DNA of 64,000 nucleotides, from the NCBI GenBank assembly GCA_035192965.1, contig CP136571.1, positions 1,570,501-1,634,500 of the forward strand, written 5' to 3'. Source of the stretch: Fuscovulum sp. (GTDB lineage: Bacteria > Pseudomonadota > Alphaproteobacteria > Rhodobacterales > Rhodobacteraceae). Shown in pieces: positions 16,931 through 25,831 of this stretch. The notes under the pieces were generated by a model that saw nothing but the letters and a program-made list of their open reading frames with translations, ran no database searches and was not told the origin of the DNA. The position numbers and the translations under genes were made by a program. Positions within the stretch are counted from its first letter, which is position 1. Every line of letters starts with the position of its first letter.

Positions 16931-17847
16931 GTGCGCACCAAACTTGCCTGTCGCGCGCGGGCCAATGCGCGGGCGATGAGGCCGCGTCCGGGGGCGAAGA
17001 GAGCTGACAGGATAAAGGCGGTGAAGGTGATCAGCACGATGGCGGGGCCGGTGGGCAAGTCGGGCAGCACCAGAGACAACGAAGCCCCGAGATGGCCCGC
17101 GACAGCGCCTATCCCACCCGCCAGCAAGGCCACAACGCCGATCCTGTCTGACCAGAGGCGCGCGGTCAGGGCGGGGGTGATCAGAAGCGCCACGATCAGG
17201 ATCAGACCCACCACGCGCAGGCCCAACAAGACGCAGGCCAGCGTCAAGAGCAGCAGCGCCACGTCGGCGGCGCGGGTGTTGATTCCCATGAGGCGGGCAT
17301 GCCCCGGATCAAACGCCGTCATCGCCAGCACGCGGCGCAGGATAAGGAGCAGGGTCAGGATCATCGCCCCGCCCCCGGCAATCAGGATGGCGTCGGATTT
17401 CAGCATCCCGGCAGTGGAGCCGAGAAGAAACCCCTCCAGCCCTGCGGGGCGTCCCAGCGACAGGTTCTGGATCACGGTCAGGATCACGATGCCCGCGCCG
17501 TAGAAGGTGGAAAGGATGGCACCGGTTGCGGCATCTTCGGGCAGGCGGGTGATGTCGGTCAGGCGTTGCAGCCAGTACAGGCCCAGTGCTGCCGACAGCC
17601 CGGCCCCGATGAGCAGGCCTGCGAGGTTGCGCCCGTCACCGCCAAAGGCCGCCATGGCAAGGAAGGCAAGCCCGATGCCGGGCAGGGTGGCATGTGCCAT
17701 GGCATCAGAGGTCAGCGCGCGGCGGCGCAGGGTGGTGAAGGCCCCCACCGACCCCGCCGCAAGGCCAAGCAGCGCCGCGCCCAGGCTGACGAGGGCGGCG
17801 TTGTAGCCCCCCTGAAACAGCAGGGCCTGAAGGAGTTCGGCGGTCAT
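16927..17847 (-). CDS. Metal ABC transporter permease (MntB/SitC family)
   Basis: A 306-aa ABC-3 permease and paralogue of the downstream one. The segment TLRRRALTSDAMAHATLPGIGLAFL is the counterpart of the SDAxSH motif, and GLRVVGLILIVALLITPALTARLW is the late conserved helix pair. It lies 27 bases after the ATPase gene and overlaps the next permease by four bases, so it is a tightly coupled operon member. Confidence 0.9.
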   Translation of the reverse strand: MTAELLQALLFQGGYNAALVSLGAALLGLAAGSVGAFTTLRRRALTSDAMAHATLPGIGLAFLAMAAFGGDGRNLAGLLIGAGLSAALGLYWLQRLTDITRLPEDAATGAILSTFYGAGIVILTVIQNLSLGRPAGLEGFLLGSTAGMLKSDAILIAGGGAMILTLLLILRRVLAMTAFDPGHARLMGINTRAADVALLLLTLACVLLGLRVVGLILIVALLITPALTARLWSDRIGVVALLAGGIGAVAGHLGASLSLVLPDLPTGPAIVLITFTAFILSALFAPGRGLIARALARARQASLVRT

Positions 17848-17874
17848 CTTGAGGGGACTGGTTGGGTCAGGGGG

Positions 17875-18633
17875 TCAGGCCGGGATTGAGGTGAGAAGGG
17901 TGTTTCCATAAGCCTCGGCCACGGTGGCGCGGCGGAAGGTTGTGGCAGTGGGACCTTCGGCGATGACGCGGCGGTTCAGAAGCAGCACGCGGTCGAAATA
18001 GGCGGCGACCGTCGCAAGGTCGTGATGCACGGCGATCACCGTCTTGCCCTCGGCCCGCAGGCCGTGAAGGACGGCGATGATGGCGGATTCCGTCGCGGCA
18101 TCGACGCCTGCGAAGGGTTCATCAAGGATCATGAGGTCCGCCTCTTGCGCCAAGGCGCGGGCAAGGAAGACGCGCTGCTGCTGGCCACCCGAAAGAGCAC
18201 CGATCTGACGTTGCGCAAAATCGGCCATGCCGAGGCGCGAGAGGCAATCCATCGCCTGCGCCTTCAGTGCTGGGGTGATGCGGCCCAGAAGGCCGGTCTT
18301 GCGATATAGCCCCATCTGGACGACGTCGATCACGCGGGCCGGAAATTCCCAATCCACCGCGGCGCGTTGCGGGACATAGGCGATGCGGGGCATAGCCTTG
18401 GCGACCGGTTGGCCGAAGGCGCGCACATCGCCCGTCACGGCGGGAACAAGGCCGAGCGTGGCTTTCAGCAGGGTGGATTTGCCCGCCCCGTTGGGGCCAA
18501 TGATGGCGGTCATCGACCCTTTGGGAAAGCGGGCGGCGATCCCTTCGACCACGGGCAGGGCCGCGTAGGACACGGTCAGCCCCGTGACAGCAAGCGCCGC
18601 TTCTGCAACCGGGATCGGGGTGGGGTCTACCAT
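17875..18633 (-). CDS. Metal ABC transporter ATP-binding protein
   Basis: A 252-aa cytoplasmic ATPase. It has Walker A GPNGAGKST (about residues 43-51), Q-loop YVPQRAAVDWEFP, signature SGGQQQRVFLARAL, Walker B LMILDEPFAGVD and switch His in VIAVHHDL. The phrase RxxVDWxFP after the Q-loop is usual for Mn/Zn/Fe-chelate-type ATPases. Its start overlaps the stop of the binding-protein gene by one base (TGATG arrangement). Confidence 0.93.
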   Translation of the reverse strand: MVDPTPIPVAEAALAVTGLTVSYAALPVVEGIAARFPKGSMTAIIGPNGAGKSTLLKATLGLVPAVTGDVRAFGQPVAKAMPRIAYVPQRAAVDWEFPARVIDVVQMGLYRKTGLLGRITPALKAQAMDCLSRLGMADFAQRQIGALSGGQQQRVFLARALAQEADLMILDEPFAGVDAATESAIIAVLHGLRAEGKTVIAVHHDLATVAAYFDRVLLLNRRVIAEGPTATTFRRATVAEAYGNTLLTSIPA

Positions 18634-19574
18634 CAGGTGCCTGCGTTCAATTTGCCGACCATGCCGCGTTCGGGCGCATCGCCGCCAAGGGCGCGGGCGA
18701 TGGTGGTGATGTTGTGGTCGATCATGCCGATATAGGTGCCTTCATAGGTGCCGTCCGGACCCATCGCATCGGAGTACAACTCGCCTCCGATAGTGATGGT
18801 GTGGCCTTGGGCGGCCGCGCCTTCGATCAGGGCGCGGATGGCGCGGTCAGAGACTGAGCTTTCGACAAAGACTGCGGCGATGTTGCGGGCGACCAGCAGA
18901 TCGACCAGTTCGGTGATGCGGGCGAGGCCTGCCTCGGATTCCGTCGAGATGCCCTGAATGCCTTCGACTTGCCAGCCATAGGCGCGGCCGAAATAGGCGA
19001 AGGCGTCATGCGCAGTGACAAGAATGCGCGACGGATCGGGGACCGTGGCCAGAACCTGCTGGGCGTAGGTATCAAGCGCGGCAATGTCGGCAAGCAGAGC
19101 CTCGGCCGGGGCGGCGGTATCGAAGCCGGCGGTGGCCAGCACATCGGCGGCGCTGCGCACGACTTCGGACCAGAGTTTCGGATCGAACCAGACATGGGGG
19201 TCGGGGCGGTCAGGATATGCGGGATCAGAGAGAAGGTCGGCGCGGGGCAGGCTATCGGCAAGGGCCACCACTGTGCGCTGACGGGCGAGGTCGGCCATGA
19301 CATCAGCGAATTGCGCCTCAAGGTGCAAGCCGTGCCAGAGGATGATGTCGGCGCGCGAAAGGGCGAGGATATCGGACCGTGTGGGGCGATAGCTGTGCGG
19401 GTCCATGCCCGCGCTCATCAGCGCGGCCACTTCGCCCCCGGTCAGGCGGCGGGCGATGTCGGCGATCATGCCTGTGGTCGCGGTGATGGCGGCGGGGCCC
19501 GTCTGTGCCAGCGCGCGGCTGCCAAGAAGTGGTGCAAGGGACAGGGTCAGAAGCAGAGAGCGGCGGTCGATCAT
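18633..19574 (-). CDS. Metal ABC transporter substrate-binding protein (TroA/ZnuA/SitA family)
   Basis: A 313-aa periplasmic cluster A-I binding protein. The start at 19574 gives a signal peptide with a twin-arginine-like head (MIDRRSLLLTLSLAPLLGSRALAQ), so Tat export is possible. Probable metal ligands are His60 (MDPHSYRP), His127 (PDPHVWFDP), His189 (VTAHDAFAYFG) and Asp269 (LYSDAMG), a three-His plus Asp set like TroA. The His-rich loop of typical ZnuA is absent, which favours Mn or Fe, but zinc cannot be excluded. It is the first gene of the four-gene operon, and direct-repeat operators lie about 70-115 bases upstream. Confidence 0.9.
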   Translation of the reverse strand: MIDRRSLLLTLSLAPLLGSRALAQTGPAAITATTGMIADIARRLTGGEVAALMSAGMDPHSYRPTRSDILALSRADIILWHGLHLEAQFADVMADLARQRTVVALADSLPRADLLSDPAYPDRPDPHVWFDPKLWSEVVRSAADVLATAGFDTAAPAEALLADIAALDTYAQQVLATVPDPSRILVTAHDAFAYFGRAYGWQVEGIQGISTESEAGLARITELVDLLVARNIAAVFVESSVSDRAIRALIEGAAAQGHTITIGGELYSDAMGPDGTYEGTYIGMIDHNITTIARALGGDAPERGMVGKLNAGT

Positions 19575-19643
19575 GTGGTGTCGGCCTTTTTCCATTGGGT
19601 CTTGTACCGTGCGGGACAGGGAAAACCTAATGCTTCCCATATG

Positions 19644-19688
19644 TGAGAATAGTTCGCAAAAGTCAATGGTAATGAGAAGCGTTCGCAA
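19644..19688. promoter_or_regulatory. Paired operator-like repeats upstream of the metal transporter
   Basis: TGAGAATAGTTCGCAA (19644-19659) and TGAGAAGCGTTCGCAA (19673-19688) match at 14 of 16 positions and are spaced 29 bp. Each is itself a near-palindrome (TGAGAA/TTCGCA). This would suit a dimeric Fur-family regulator such as Mur controlling the operon starting at 19574. The regulator assignment is inference. Confidence 0.6.
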
Positions 19689-19862
19689 GTTTGTGACCAT
19701 CGGCTGTGCGGTCGATTGTGGCTCTCGTCTGGGTTGTATTGGAAATGAATCTTACCGAAAGCGCCGACGCGGCCCTTTAATGGCGCAGCCTGCTGCCGTT
19801 CTGGTTGAAAGGTTGACCCCTTGGCTCATCGGGTCGTTGTCTGAACGGATCAAGGAGTTCCC

Positions 19863-20849
19863 ATGCGCATTGTCTGTGTCGATGACGACCCGATCTTTCT
19901 GGCCATCGTGACGGAATACCTGCGCGCGCTGGACATGGAGGTGGTGGCCACCTTCGGCGATCCGACACAGGCGCTGCGCGAGGCCGAGGCGGGGCGGATC
20001 GTGACAGATCTGTTCCTGCTGGATCTGGAGATGCCGGGAATGACCGGGGCGGAGCTTTGCGCCGGGTTGCGGGCGACGGCGGCGCATAAGGCAACGCCGA
20101 TCATCATGATTTCCTCGGTCACCGAGCGGGACCGGGTGAAGGCGGCGCTGGAGGCGGGGGCGAATGATTTCCTGCACAAGCCGCTGGAAAGCGTGGAACT
20201 GGGCGCACGGCTTTCGATGGTAGAGCGTATCTTGCAGGAGCGACGGCAGACAGCCGCCTTGCAGGATGAGATCGGCACACTGCGCGCGCAGCAGGGCTTC
20301 GGCTTTGGCTTCGAGGATGCGGTCCTGCCCAATGCCGAGGATGGCGTGGTCGATTATCTGGTGCTGGAAACACATCTGGTGTCGCTGGGATGGTCGGGTC
20401 TGCCCGGCACGGCAGTGATCTGTTTCCGGCTGCGCAATGCGCTTTGGGCCTTTGGGCATCTGGAGCGGCTGGATTACTATGATTTCCTGTCCGAGGCGGC
20501 GGAACAGATCCTGGACGTGCTGCCAGCGGCGCAGTACCGGATGGCCTATGCCGGATCGGGGGACTTCGTCGCTGTGCTGGATCGGGGCACCAAGCCGGAC
20601 CCTGTTGAATTGCAAACTGCGCTGCAGAGCGCGCGGGGGCCGATGTGGGCGGCCTATCGTGAGTTGGACATTCCAGCACCTGATATCGCGGTGGGTACGC
20701 CAGTGCAGGCGCCTATACTGGGCGCGGTGCCGCTGCGCCTGCTGCGGGCGGCACGGATGCAGGTGGTGGCGGGCGACGCCGTCATGCCTGCCCCGCGATC
20801 CGGAGGAGTTGGCGGCGGCGCCGGGCGCAACGCGATCTTTCGACAATAG
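19863..20849 (+). CDS. Response regulator with degenerate GGDEF-like C-terminal domain
   Basis: A 328-aa protein. Residues 1-120 are a receiver domain: MRIVCVDDDPIFLAIV with the acidic pocket, the phospho-acceptor Asp in LFLLDLEMPGMTG (about residue 60), the Ser/Thr switch in IIMISSV and the Lys in FLHKPLE. A short coiled linker (QERRQTAALQDEIGTLRAQQ) follows. Residues 145-320 resemble a diguanylate cyclase in outline, with the phrase YRMAYAGSGDFVAVL where GGDEF would be (about 232-236), and the metal-binding positions are altered. It is probably inactive as a cyclase and may bind a ligand or partner. No kinase gene is adjacent. Confidence 0.75.
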   Translation: MRIVCVDDDPIFLAIVTEYLRALDMEVVATFGDPTQALREAEAGRIVTDLFLLDLEMPGMTGAELCAGLRATAAHKATPIIMISSVTERDRVKAALEAGANDFLHKPLESVELGARLSMVERILQERRQTAALQDEIGTLRAQQGFGFGFEDAVLPNAEDGVVDYLVLETHLVSLGWSGLPGTAVICFRLRNALWAFGHLERLDYYDFLSEAAEQILDVLPAAQYRMAYAGSGDFVAVLDRGTKPDPVELQTALQSARGPMWAAYRELDIPAPDIAVGTPVQAPILGAVPLRLLRAARMQVVAGDAVMPAPRSGGVGGGAGRNAIFRQ

Positions 20850-20972
20850 GCGTAAGGTGCCTCGTGGGGGCAACGGCTGCTGCCGCGTAGGGCGATCAGT
20901 TGATAGACTTTGCCCACGGCATGCCTGCTGCCGGGAAGGCCCGAGCATAGACACAACTGCTTTTTGGTAAAC

Positions 20973-21047
20973 TGGAGCGGGCGATGAGATTCGAACTCAC
21001 GACCCTAACCTTGGCAAGGTTATGCTCTACCCCTGAGCTACGCCCGC
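20973..21047 (-). tRNA. tRNA-Gly (anticodon GCC), copy 1
   Basis: The 75-nt reverse complement folds as a tRNA: acceptor GCGGGCG/CGCCCGC, anticodon loop CTTGCCA, T-arm containing GTTCGAATC, and encoded CCA. It is identical to the copy at 21258-21332. Confidence 0.95.
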
Positions 21048-21216
21048 ACTCCGTGGCCGGGTGATAGTGCGGGGCGGGCGGTCACGCAAGGGGAAAGTTG
21101 CGTCGTGCGCCAAGCGCGATTTTTCGGCGAAACATCGGGTTGCTTTGCGGTGTTGGACACGGTGAGTAGGGGGCGATGCTGCGCGTATTTCTGCAAAGAT
21201 AGCAGAGTTGCACAAA

Positions 21217-21243
21217 GCAAAAGGCCGCCCGGTGGGCGGCCTT
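21217..21243 (-). terminator. Rho-independent terminator after tRNA-Gly copy 2
   Basis: On the minus strand an 8-bp stem GGCCGCCC/GGGCGGCC with loop ACC is followed by CTTTTGCTTTG. It lies 15 bases beyond the 3' end of the tRNA-Gly at 21258, so the two tRNA genes are probably separate transcripts. Confidence 0.8.
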
Positions 21244-21257
21244 ATCGCTGGTCCGAC

Positions 21258-21332
21258 TGGAGCGGGCGATGAGATTCGAACTCACGACCCTAACCTTGGC
21301 AAGGTTATGCTCTACCCCTGAGCTACGCCCGC
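21258..21332 (-). tRNA. tRNA-Gly (anticodon GCC), copy 2
   Basis: Same 75-nt sequence as the copy at 20973-21047, with encoded CCA and anticodon GCC. It has its own terminator at 21217-21243. Confidence 0.95.
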
Positions 21333-21532
21333 GCCGGTTGGACGTCGCTCATCTATTGAAGGCCTGCGCAGGGTTCAAGGGGAAAGTGCAGCAGACATCG
21401 GAATTTTGACTGACGCATCCAAGGCGTGCAGCCAGCGACGTTTTGCCCCCGTGGGTTGTCTGCGATGGGCAGTCTTGCTACGGTTTGGGAAGATTGGCCG
21501 CGTGGGCCGTAAAGGTGATTGGAGTGCGAGTG

Positions 21533-22063
21533 ATGACTTTGCGTCGTATAGTTTCGGGGCTTTGGAAGCGGGTGGTGGCAGGGATTGTGGCCTGCCGACT
21601 GGCGGTGCTGATCGTGCTGGTCACGCCTGCGGGTATTGCCCATGCAGATGAAAATTGGACCGCAGCGAAGGCGGCATTTGAGGTTTGCCTTGCCCGGTTT
21701 CCGGATGTGGGCGCGATTCATGAGACTCTTGCCGCCGATGGGTGGCGCTATGAAGGGAACCAAGACGGGCTTCGGATCCACACAATAAATGGCTATCGCG
21801 CAGTCGCTGCCACGCAAGGGAGCAGACAGACCGCCAGCCGATGCGCTGTGTCATCATCGCGGTTGACCGCGGCGGCGGCGACAGCCTTTGCCACCGAGAT
21901 CGCGACACGACTTGAGGGCGTGAAACAGATTGACCTGACCGCTCGCGGGGTGCCGGCGGCTTGGGAGGGCCAGTTGCGCGGAAAGACTCTGCGGTTGGGC
22001 GTGGTGCCGAACGCGAATTTCGGGTTGATGCGCGGCGCGGTCGTCATGCTGGGCGAATTCTAG
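21533..22063 (+). CDS. Exported protein of unknown function
   Basis: A 176-aa protein with an N-terminal Arg-rich and hydrophobic signal (MTLRRIVSGLWKRVVAGIVACRLAVLIVLVTPAGIAHADEN). The mature part has ENWTAAKAAFEVCLARFPDVGAIHETLAADGWRYEGNQDGLRIHTINGYRAVAA and ends with a strand-rich segment. Two cysteines could form a disulfide. I recognise no family. The ATG at 21533 has GGAG nine bases ahead and begins the signal; an earlier in-frame start at 21443 would add 30 residues without a signal. It is convergent with pyc. Confidence 0.7.
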   Translation: MTLRRIVSGLWKRVVAGIVACRLAVLIVLVTPAGIAHADENWTAAKAAFEVCLARFPDVGAIHETLAADGWRYEGNQDGLRIHTINGYRAVAATQGSRQTASRCAVSSSRLTAAAATAFATEIATRLEGVKQIDLTARGVPAAWEGQLRGKTLRLGVVPNANFGLMRGAVVMLGEF

Positions 22064-22069
22064 GCGTGA

Positions 22070-22100
22070 CGCCCCCCGATCGGACCTAGGCCGGGGGGCG
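22070..22100. terminator. Bidirectional hairpin between convergent genes
   Basis: A 9-bp perfect inverted repeat CGCCCCCCG/CGGGGGGCG with a 13-base loop lies exactly between the stop codons of the exported-protein gene and pyc. No T run follows on either side, so it may only protect 3' ends. Confidence 0.6.
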
Positions 22101-22106
22101 CGCTGT

Positions 22107-25100
22107 TCATTCGAATTCGATCAGCAGATCCTTCGCCTCGATCTGGCTGCCTGCGTGCACATGCAGCGCCTTGACCGTGGCTTCGCGGTCGGCGTGCAAA
22201 CCGGTTTCCATCTTCATCGCTTCGATCGTGAGCAGCTGGTCACCTGCGCGGACCTTTTGGCCGACGGTCACCGCGACAGAGGCGATGGAGCCGGGCATGG
22301 GTGCGCCGACATGGGCAGGGTTGCCGTCCTGTGCTTTTGGCCGCGCGGCGGTTTTCGCCTTGATGGCCCGGTTAGCGATACGCACGACGCGGGGCTGGCC
22401 GTTGAGTTCAAAGAACACGCGAACTTCGCCATCCTCGGTCGTTTCGCCCACGGCTTGCAGACGGATTTCGAGGTTCTTGCCGGGGTCGATTTCGGCTGTG
22501 ATCTCTTCGCCCGGCTGCATGCCGTAGAAGAAGGTTTTCGTGGGCAGCGCGCGGACCGGGCCGTAGAGGCGATGGCGGCCCATGTAATCAAGGAAGACCT
22601 TGGGATACATGAGGTAGCCGTTGATATCCTCATTATCCACCTTGTAGCCCGTCAGTTCCTTTTCGAGATAGGCGCGGGTGGCGGCGAAATCGACGGGAGG
22701 CAGGGTCTTGCCGGGGCGGTCGGTCAGAGGCGCATCGCCCTTGAGCACCTTTTTCAGGATGCCGTCGGGCCAGCCGCCATGGGGTTGGCCGAGATTGCCC
22801 TTGAGCATGTCGATGACCGATTCCGGGAAGGCCACGTCAACGGCGGGGTCTTCGACCTGCGCGCGGGTCAGGCCCTGGGCCACCATCATCAGCGCCATGT
22901 CACCCACCACCTTGGAGGACGGCGTCACCTTGACGATGTCGCCGAACATCTGGTTGGCATCGGCATAGGCCTGGGCGATTTCGGGCCAACGCTCCTCAAG
23001 CCCCAGGGAACGGGCCTGACCTTTGAGGTTGGTGAACTGGCCCCCCGGCATTTCGTGGAGATAGACCTCGGACGCGGGGGCGGGGATGCCGGATTCAAAG
23101 GCGGCATACTGGGTGCGGACATGTTCCCAATAGTTGGAGATGTCGCGGATCGCGGCGATATCCAGCCCGGTGTCGCGTTCGGTATGGCGCAGCGCTTCGA
23201 CGATAGAGCCGAGGCAGGGCTGCGAGGTGCCGCCCGAGAAGGCATCCATCGCGGCATCCACCGCATCGACGCCTGCGTCACAGGCGGCAAGGATCGTCGC
23301 CGCGGCGGCACCCGAGGTATCATGCGTGTGGAAATGGACGGGCAGGCCCACTTCCTGTTTCAGGGCCTTCACGAGGATGCGGGCGGAGGCGGGTTTCAGA
23401 AGCCCCGCCATATCCTTGAGCCCCAGGACATGCGCGCCTGCGGATTTCAGTTCCTTGGCGCGGTCGACATAGTATTTCAGGTCATACTTGCTGCGCGCCG
23501 GATCGAGCATGTCGCCGGTATAGCAGATGGTGCCTTCGCAGATCTTGTTCGCCTCGATCACCGCGTCCATGGCGACGCGCATGTTTTCCACCCAGTTGAG
23601 GCTGTCGAACACGCGGAACACATCGACGCCCGTCTCGGCAGCCTGCAACACGAAGGACCGGACAACGTTGTCGGGGTAGTTGGTATAGCCCACGCCGTTG
23701 GAGGCGCGCAAAAGCATCTGGGTCATTAGGTTGGGCATGGCCGCGCGCAGGTCGCGCAGACGCTGCCAAGGGCATTCCTGAAGGAAGCGGTAGGCCACGT
23801 CGAAGGTGGCGCCGCCCCAGCATTCGACGCTGAACAGCTGCGGCAGGTTGGCGGCATAGGCGGGCGCGACGCGGACCATGTCGATTGACCGCATCCGCGT
23901 GGCCAGCAGCGACTGATGCCCGTCACGCATGGTGGTGTCGGTGATCAGCACCTTTTTCTGGGCCTTCATCCAATCGGCCACGGCCTGCGGGCCTTTTTGT
24001 TCCAGCAGGTTGCGGGTGCCGGTGGCGGGCGTTTCGGTGTGCAGTTTCGGCGGCTTGGGCATCTTTGCCTCGGCCGGGGGTTTGGGGCGGCCGACGGTTT
24101 CGGGATGCCCGTTCACCGTGATGTCGGCGATATAGGTGAGGATCTTGGTCGCCCGGTCGCGGCGTTTCTTGAAGGCGAACAGCTCGGGCGTCGTGTCGAT
24201 GAATTTGGTGGTGTAGGTATCGTTCAGGAAGGTGGGGTGTTTAAGCAGGTTGATGACGAATTCGATATTCGTCGCCACACCCCGGATGCGGAACTCGCGC
24301 AGGGCGCGGTCCATCCGTGCGATGGCCTTTTCCGGGGTCTGGGCGTGCGCCGTGACCTTGACCAGAAGCGAATCGTAATAGCGGGTGATGACGCCCCCCG
24401 CATAGGCCGTGCCGCCATCCAGCCGGATGCCGTTGCCGGTGGCGGAACGATAGGCGGTCAGGCGGCCGTAATCGGGGATGAAATTGTTCAGCGGGTCTTC
24501 GGTGGTGACCCGGCATTGCAGGGCGTGGCCGTTGAGTTTGACATCCGCCTGTGAGGGAAGACCTGTCGCCTCGGCCAGCGATTTGCCTTCTTCGATCAGG
24601 ATCTGGGCCTGCACGATGTCAATGCCCGTCACCTCTTCGGTCACGGTGTGTTCGACCTGCACGCGAGGGTTCACTTCGATGAAGTAGAACTTGCCGTCAT
24701 CCATATCCATCAGGAATTCGACGGTGCCTGCACATTCGTATTCGACATGGGCGCAGATCCTGCGCGCCATCTCGCAAACCTCTTCGCGCTGGGCCTGCGT
24801 GAGGTAAGGGGCGGGGGCGCGTTCAACCACCTTTTGGTTTCGGCGCTGCACGGTGCAGTCACGTTCCCACAGGTGCCAGCAGTTGCCCTGCTTGTCGCCA
24901 AGGATCTGCACCTCGACATGGCGGGCGCGCTGGATCATCTTTTCCAGATAACCTTCGCCATTGCCAAAGGCGGCCTCGGCCTCGCGCCGGCCTTCGCGGA
25001 CCTTGGTTTCAAGCTCGTCTTCCGACAGGATCGGCCGCATCCCGCGCCCGCCGCCGCCCCATGAGGCCTTGAGCATCAGGGGATAGCCCACCTCGGCCGC

Positions 25101-25550
25101 CTGTTTCTTGATCAGCGCCATGTCATCGGCCAGCACTTCGGTGGCGGGGATGACGGGGACGCCCGCCTCGATCGCCACACGGCGGGCAGAGGCCTTGTCG
25201 CCAAGCGCGCGCATGGTTTCGGCGCGCGGGCCGATGAAGGTGATGCCAGCCTGATCGCAGGCCTCGACGAAATCGGGGTTTTCCGACAGCAGGCCATAGC
25301 CGGGATGGATGGCATCGGCCCCGGCCATCTTGGCCACGCGGATGATTTCCTGAATCGACAGATAGGCGCCGACCGGGGAGAGGCCTTCGCCGATGCGATA
25401 GGCTTCATCCGCCTTGAAGCGGTGCAGCGACAGTTTGTCTTCCTCGGCAAAGACGGCGACGGTCTTCTTGCCCATCTCATTGGCGGCGCGCATGACGCGG
25501 ATGGCGATCTCGCCCCGGTTTGCAACGAGGATCTTGCGGAATTCGGGCAT
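22107..25550 (-). CDS. pyc: Pyruvate carboxylase
   Basis: A full-length 1147-aa biotin enzyme that carboxylates pyruvate to oxaloacetate, the main anaplerotic step in many Alphaproteobacteria. In order: biotin carboxylase with ATP-grasp (residues 1-450; KASWGGGGRGMR, EVNPRVQVEHTVTEEVTGIDIV), carboxyltransferase (about 530-830; ITDTTMRDGHQSLLATRMR, HFHTHDTSGAAAAT), allosteric/PC-specific region, and C-terminal biotin carrier with EAMKMET, biotinyl Lys at about 1113. The start at 25550 has GGAGAG five bases upstream and yields MPEFRKILVANRGEIAIRV; the 25-residue upstream extension is built from a 12-bp tandem repeat and is not credible. It is divergent from uvrD. Confidence 0.97.
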   Translation of the reverse strand: MPEFRKILVANRGEIAIRVMRAANEMGKKTVAVFAEEDKLSLHRFKADEAYRIGEGLSPVGAYLSIQEIIRVAKMAGADAIHPGYGLLSENPDFVEACDQAGITFIGPRAETMRALGDKASARRVAIEAGVPVIPATEVLADDMALIKKQAAEVGYPLMLKASWGGGGRGMRPILSEDELETKVREGRREAEAAFGNGEGYLEKMIQRARHVEVQILGDKQGNCWHLWERDCTVQRRNQKVVERAPAPYLTQAQREEVCEMARRICAHVEYECAGTVEFLMDMDDGKFYFIEVNPRVQVEHTVTEEVTGIDIVQAQILIEEGKSLAEATGLPSQADVKLNGHALQCRVTTEDPLNNFIPDYGRLTAYRSATGNGIRLDGGTAYAGGVITRYYDSLLVKVTAHAQTPEKAIARMDRALREFRIRGVATNIEFVINLLKHPTFLNDTYTTKFIDTTPELFAFKKRRDRATKILTYIADITVNGHPETVGRPKPPAEAKMPKPPKLHTETPATGTRNLLEQKGPQAVADWMKAQKKVLITDTTMRDGHQSLLATRMRSIDMVRVAPAYAANLPQLFSVECWGGATFDVAYRFLQECPWQRLRDLRAAMPNLMTQMLLRASNGVGYTNYPDNVVRSFVLQAAETGVDVFRVFDSLNWVENMRVAMDAVIEANKICEGTICYTGDMLDPARSKYDLKYYVDRAKELKSAGAHVLGLKDMAGLLKPASARILVKALKQEVGLPVHFHTHDTSGAAAATILAACDAGVDAVDAAMDAFSGGTSQPCLGSIVEALRHTERDTGLDIAAIRDISNYWEHVRTQYAAFESGIPAPASEVYLHEMPGGQFTNLKGQARSLGLEERWPEIAQAYADANQMFGDIVKVTPSSKVVGDMALMMVAQGLTRAQVEDPAVDVAFPESVIDMLKGNLGQPHGGWPDGILKKVLKGDAPLTDRPGKTLPPVDFAATRAYLEKELTGYKVDNEDINGYLMYPKVFLDYMGRHRLYGPVRALPTKTFFYGMQPGEEITAEIDPGKNLEIRLQAVGETTEDGEVRVFFELNGQPRVVRIANRAIKAKTAARPKAQDGNPAHVGAPMPGSIASVAVTVGQKVRAGDQLLTIEAMKMETGLHADREATVKALHVHAGSQIEAKDLLIEFE

Positions 25551-25584
25551 CGGTCTCTCCGGATGGCGGCAGGTCAGGCTTGGG

Positions 25585-25620
25585 TCAGACGGGCGGTCAG
25601 ACGGGCGGTCAGGCGGGCTA
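25585..25620. repeat. Three tandem 12-bp repeats in the pyc leader
   Basis: TCAGACGGGCGG occurs twice in direct succession (25585-25596, 25597-25608), followed by a variant TCAGGCGGGCTA (25609-25620). The array sits 35-70 bases upstream of the pyc start codon, in its likely 5' leader or promoter. It may be a slippage-prone tract. Confidence 0.75.
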
Positions 25621-25831
25621 CTCACGGTTTCGCGATTGTGCGATCAGCGCGTCACTCTAGGGGCGCTGCGATGCAGCGCAAGTGCGGGAACCGGCGTGGG
25701 ATGCAAATTTTGCGAAATATGCAGGCGTGGATTTGCAGTTGCGAAGTCGGTTTGGGGCGTTGGGCGGAAAATGCGGGTGGAACATTTGAAGAACCTTTTC
25801 CTTTGCCGCCGATCGCGCTAGGGTCGCCCGC

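Noticed and set aside
25551..25625. 25-residue N-terminal extension of pyruvate carboxylase (DRPSDRPSDP)
   Set aside because: It is the translation of the 12-bp tandem repeat. The ATG at 25550 has a ribosome site and gives the family N-terminus.
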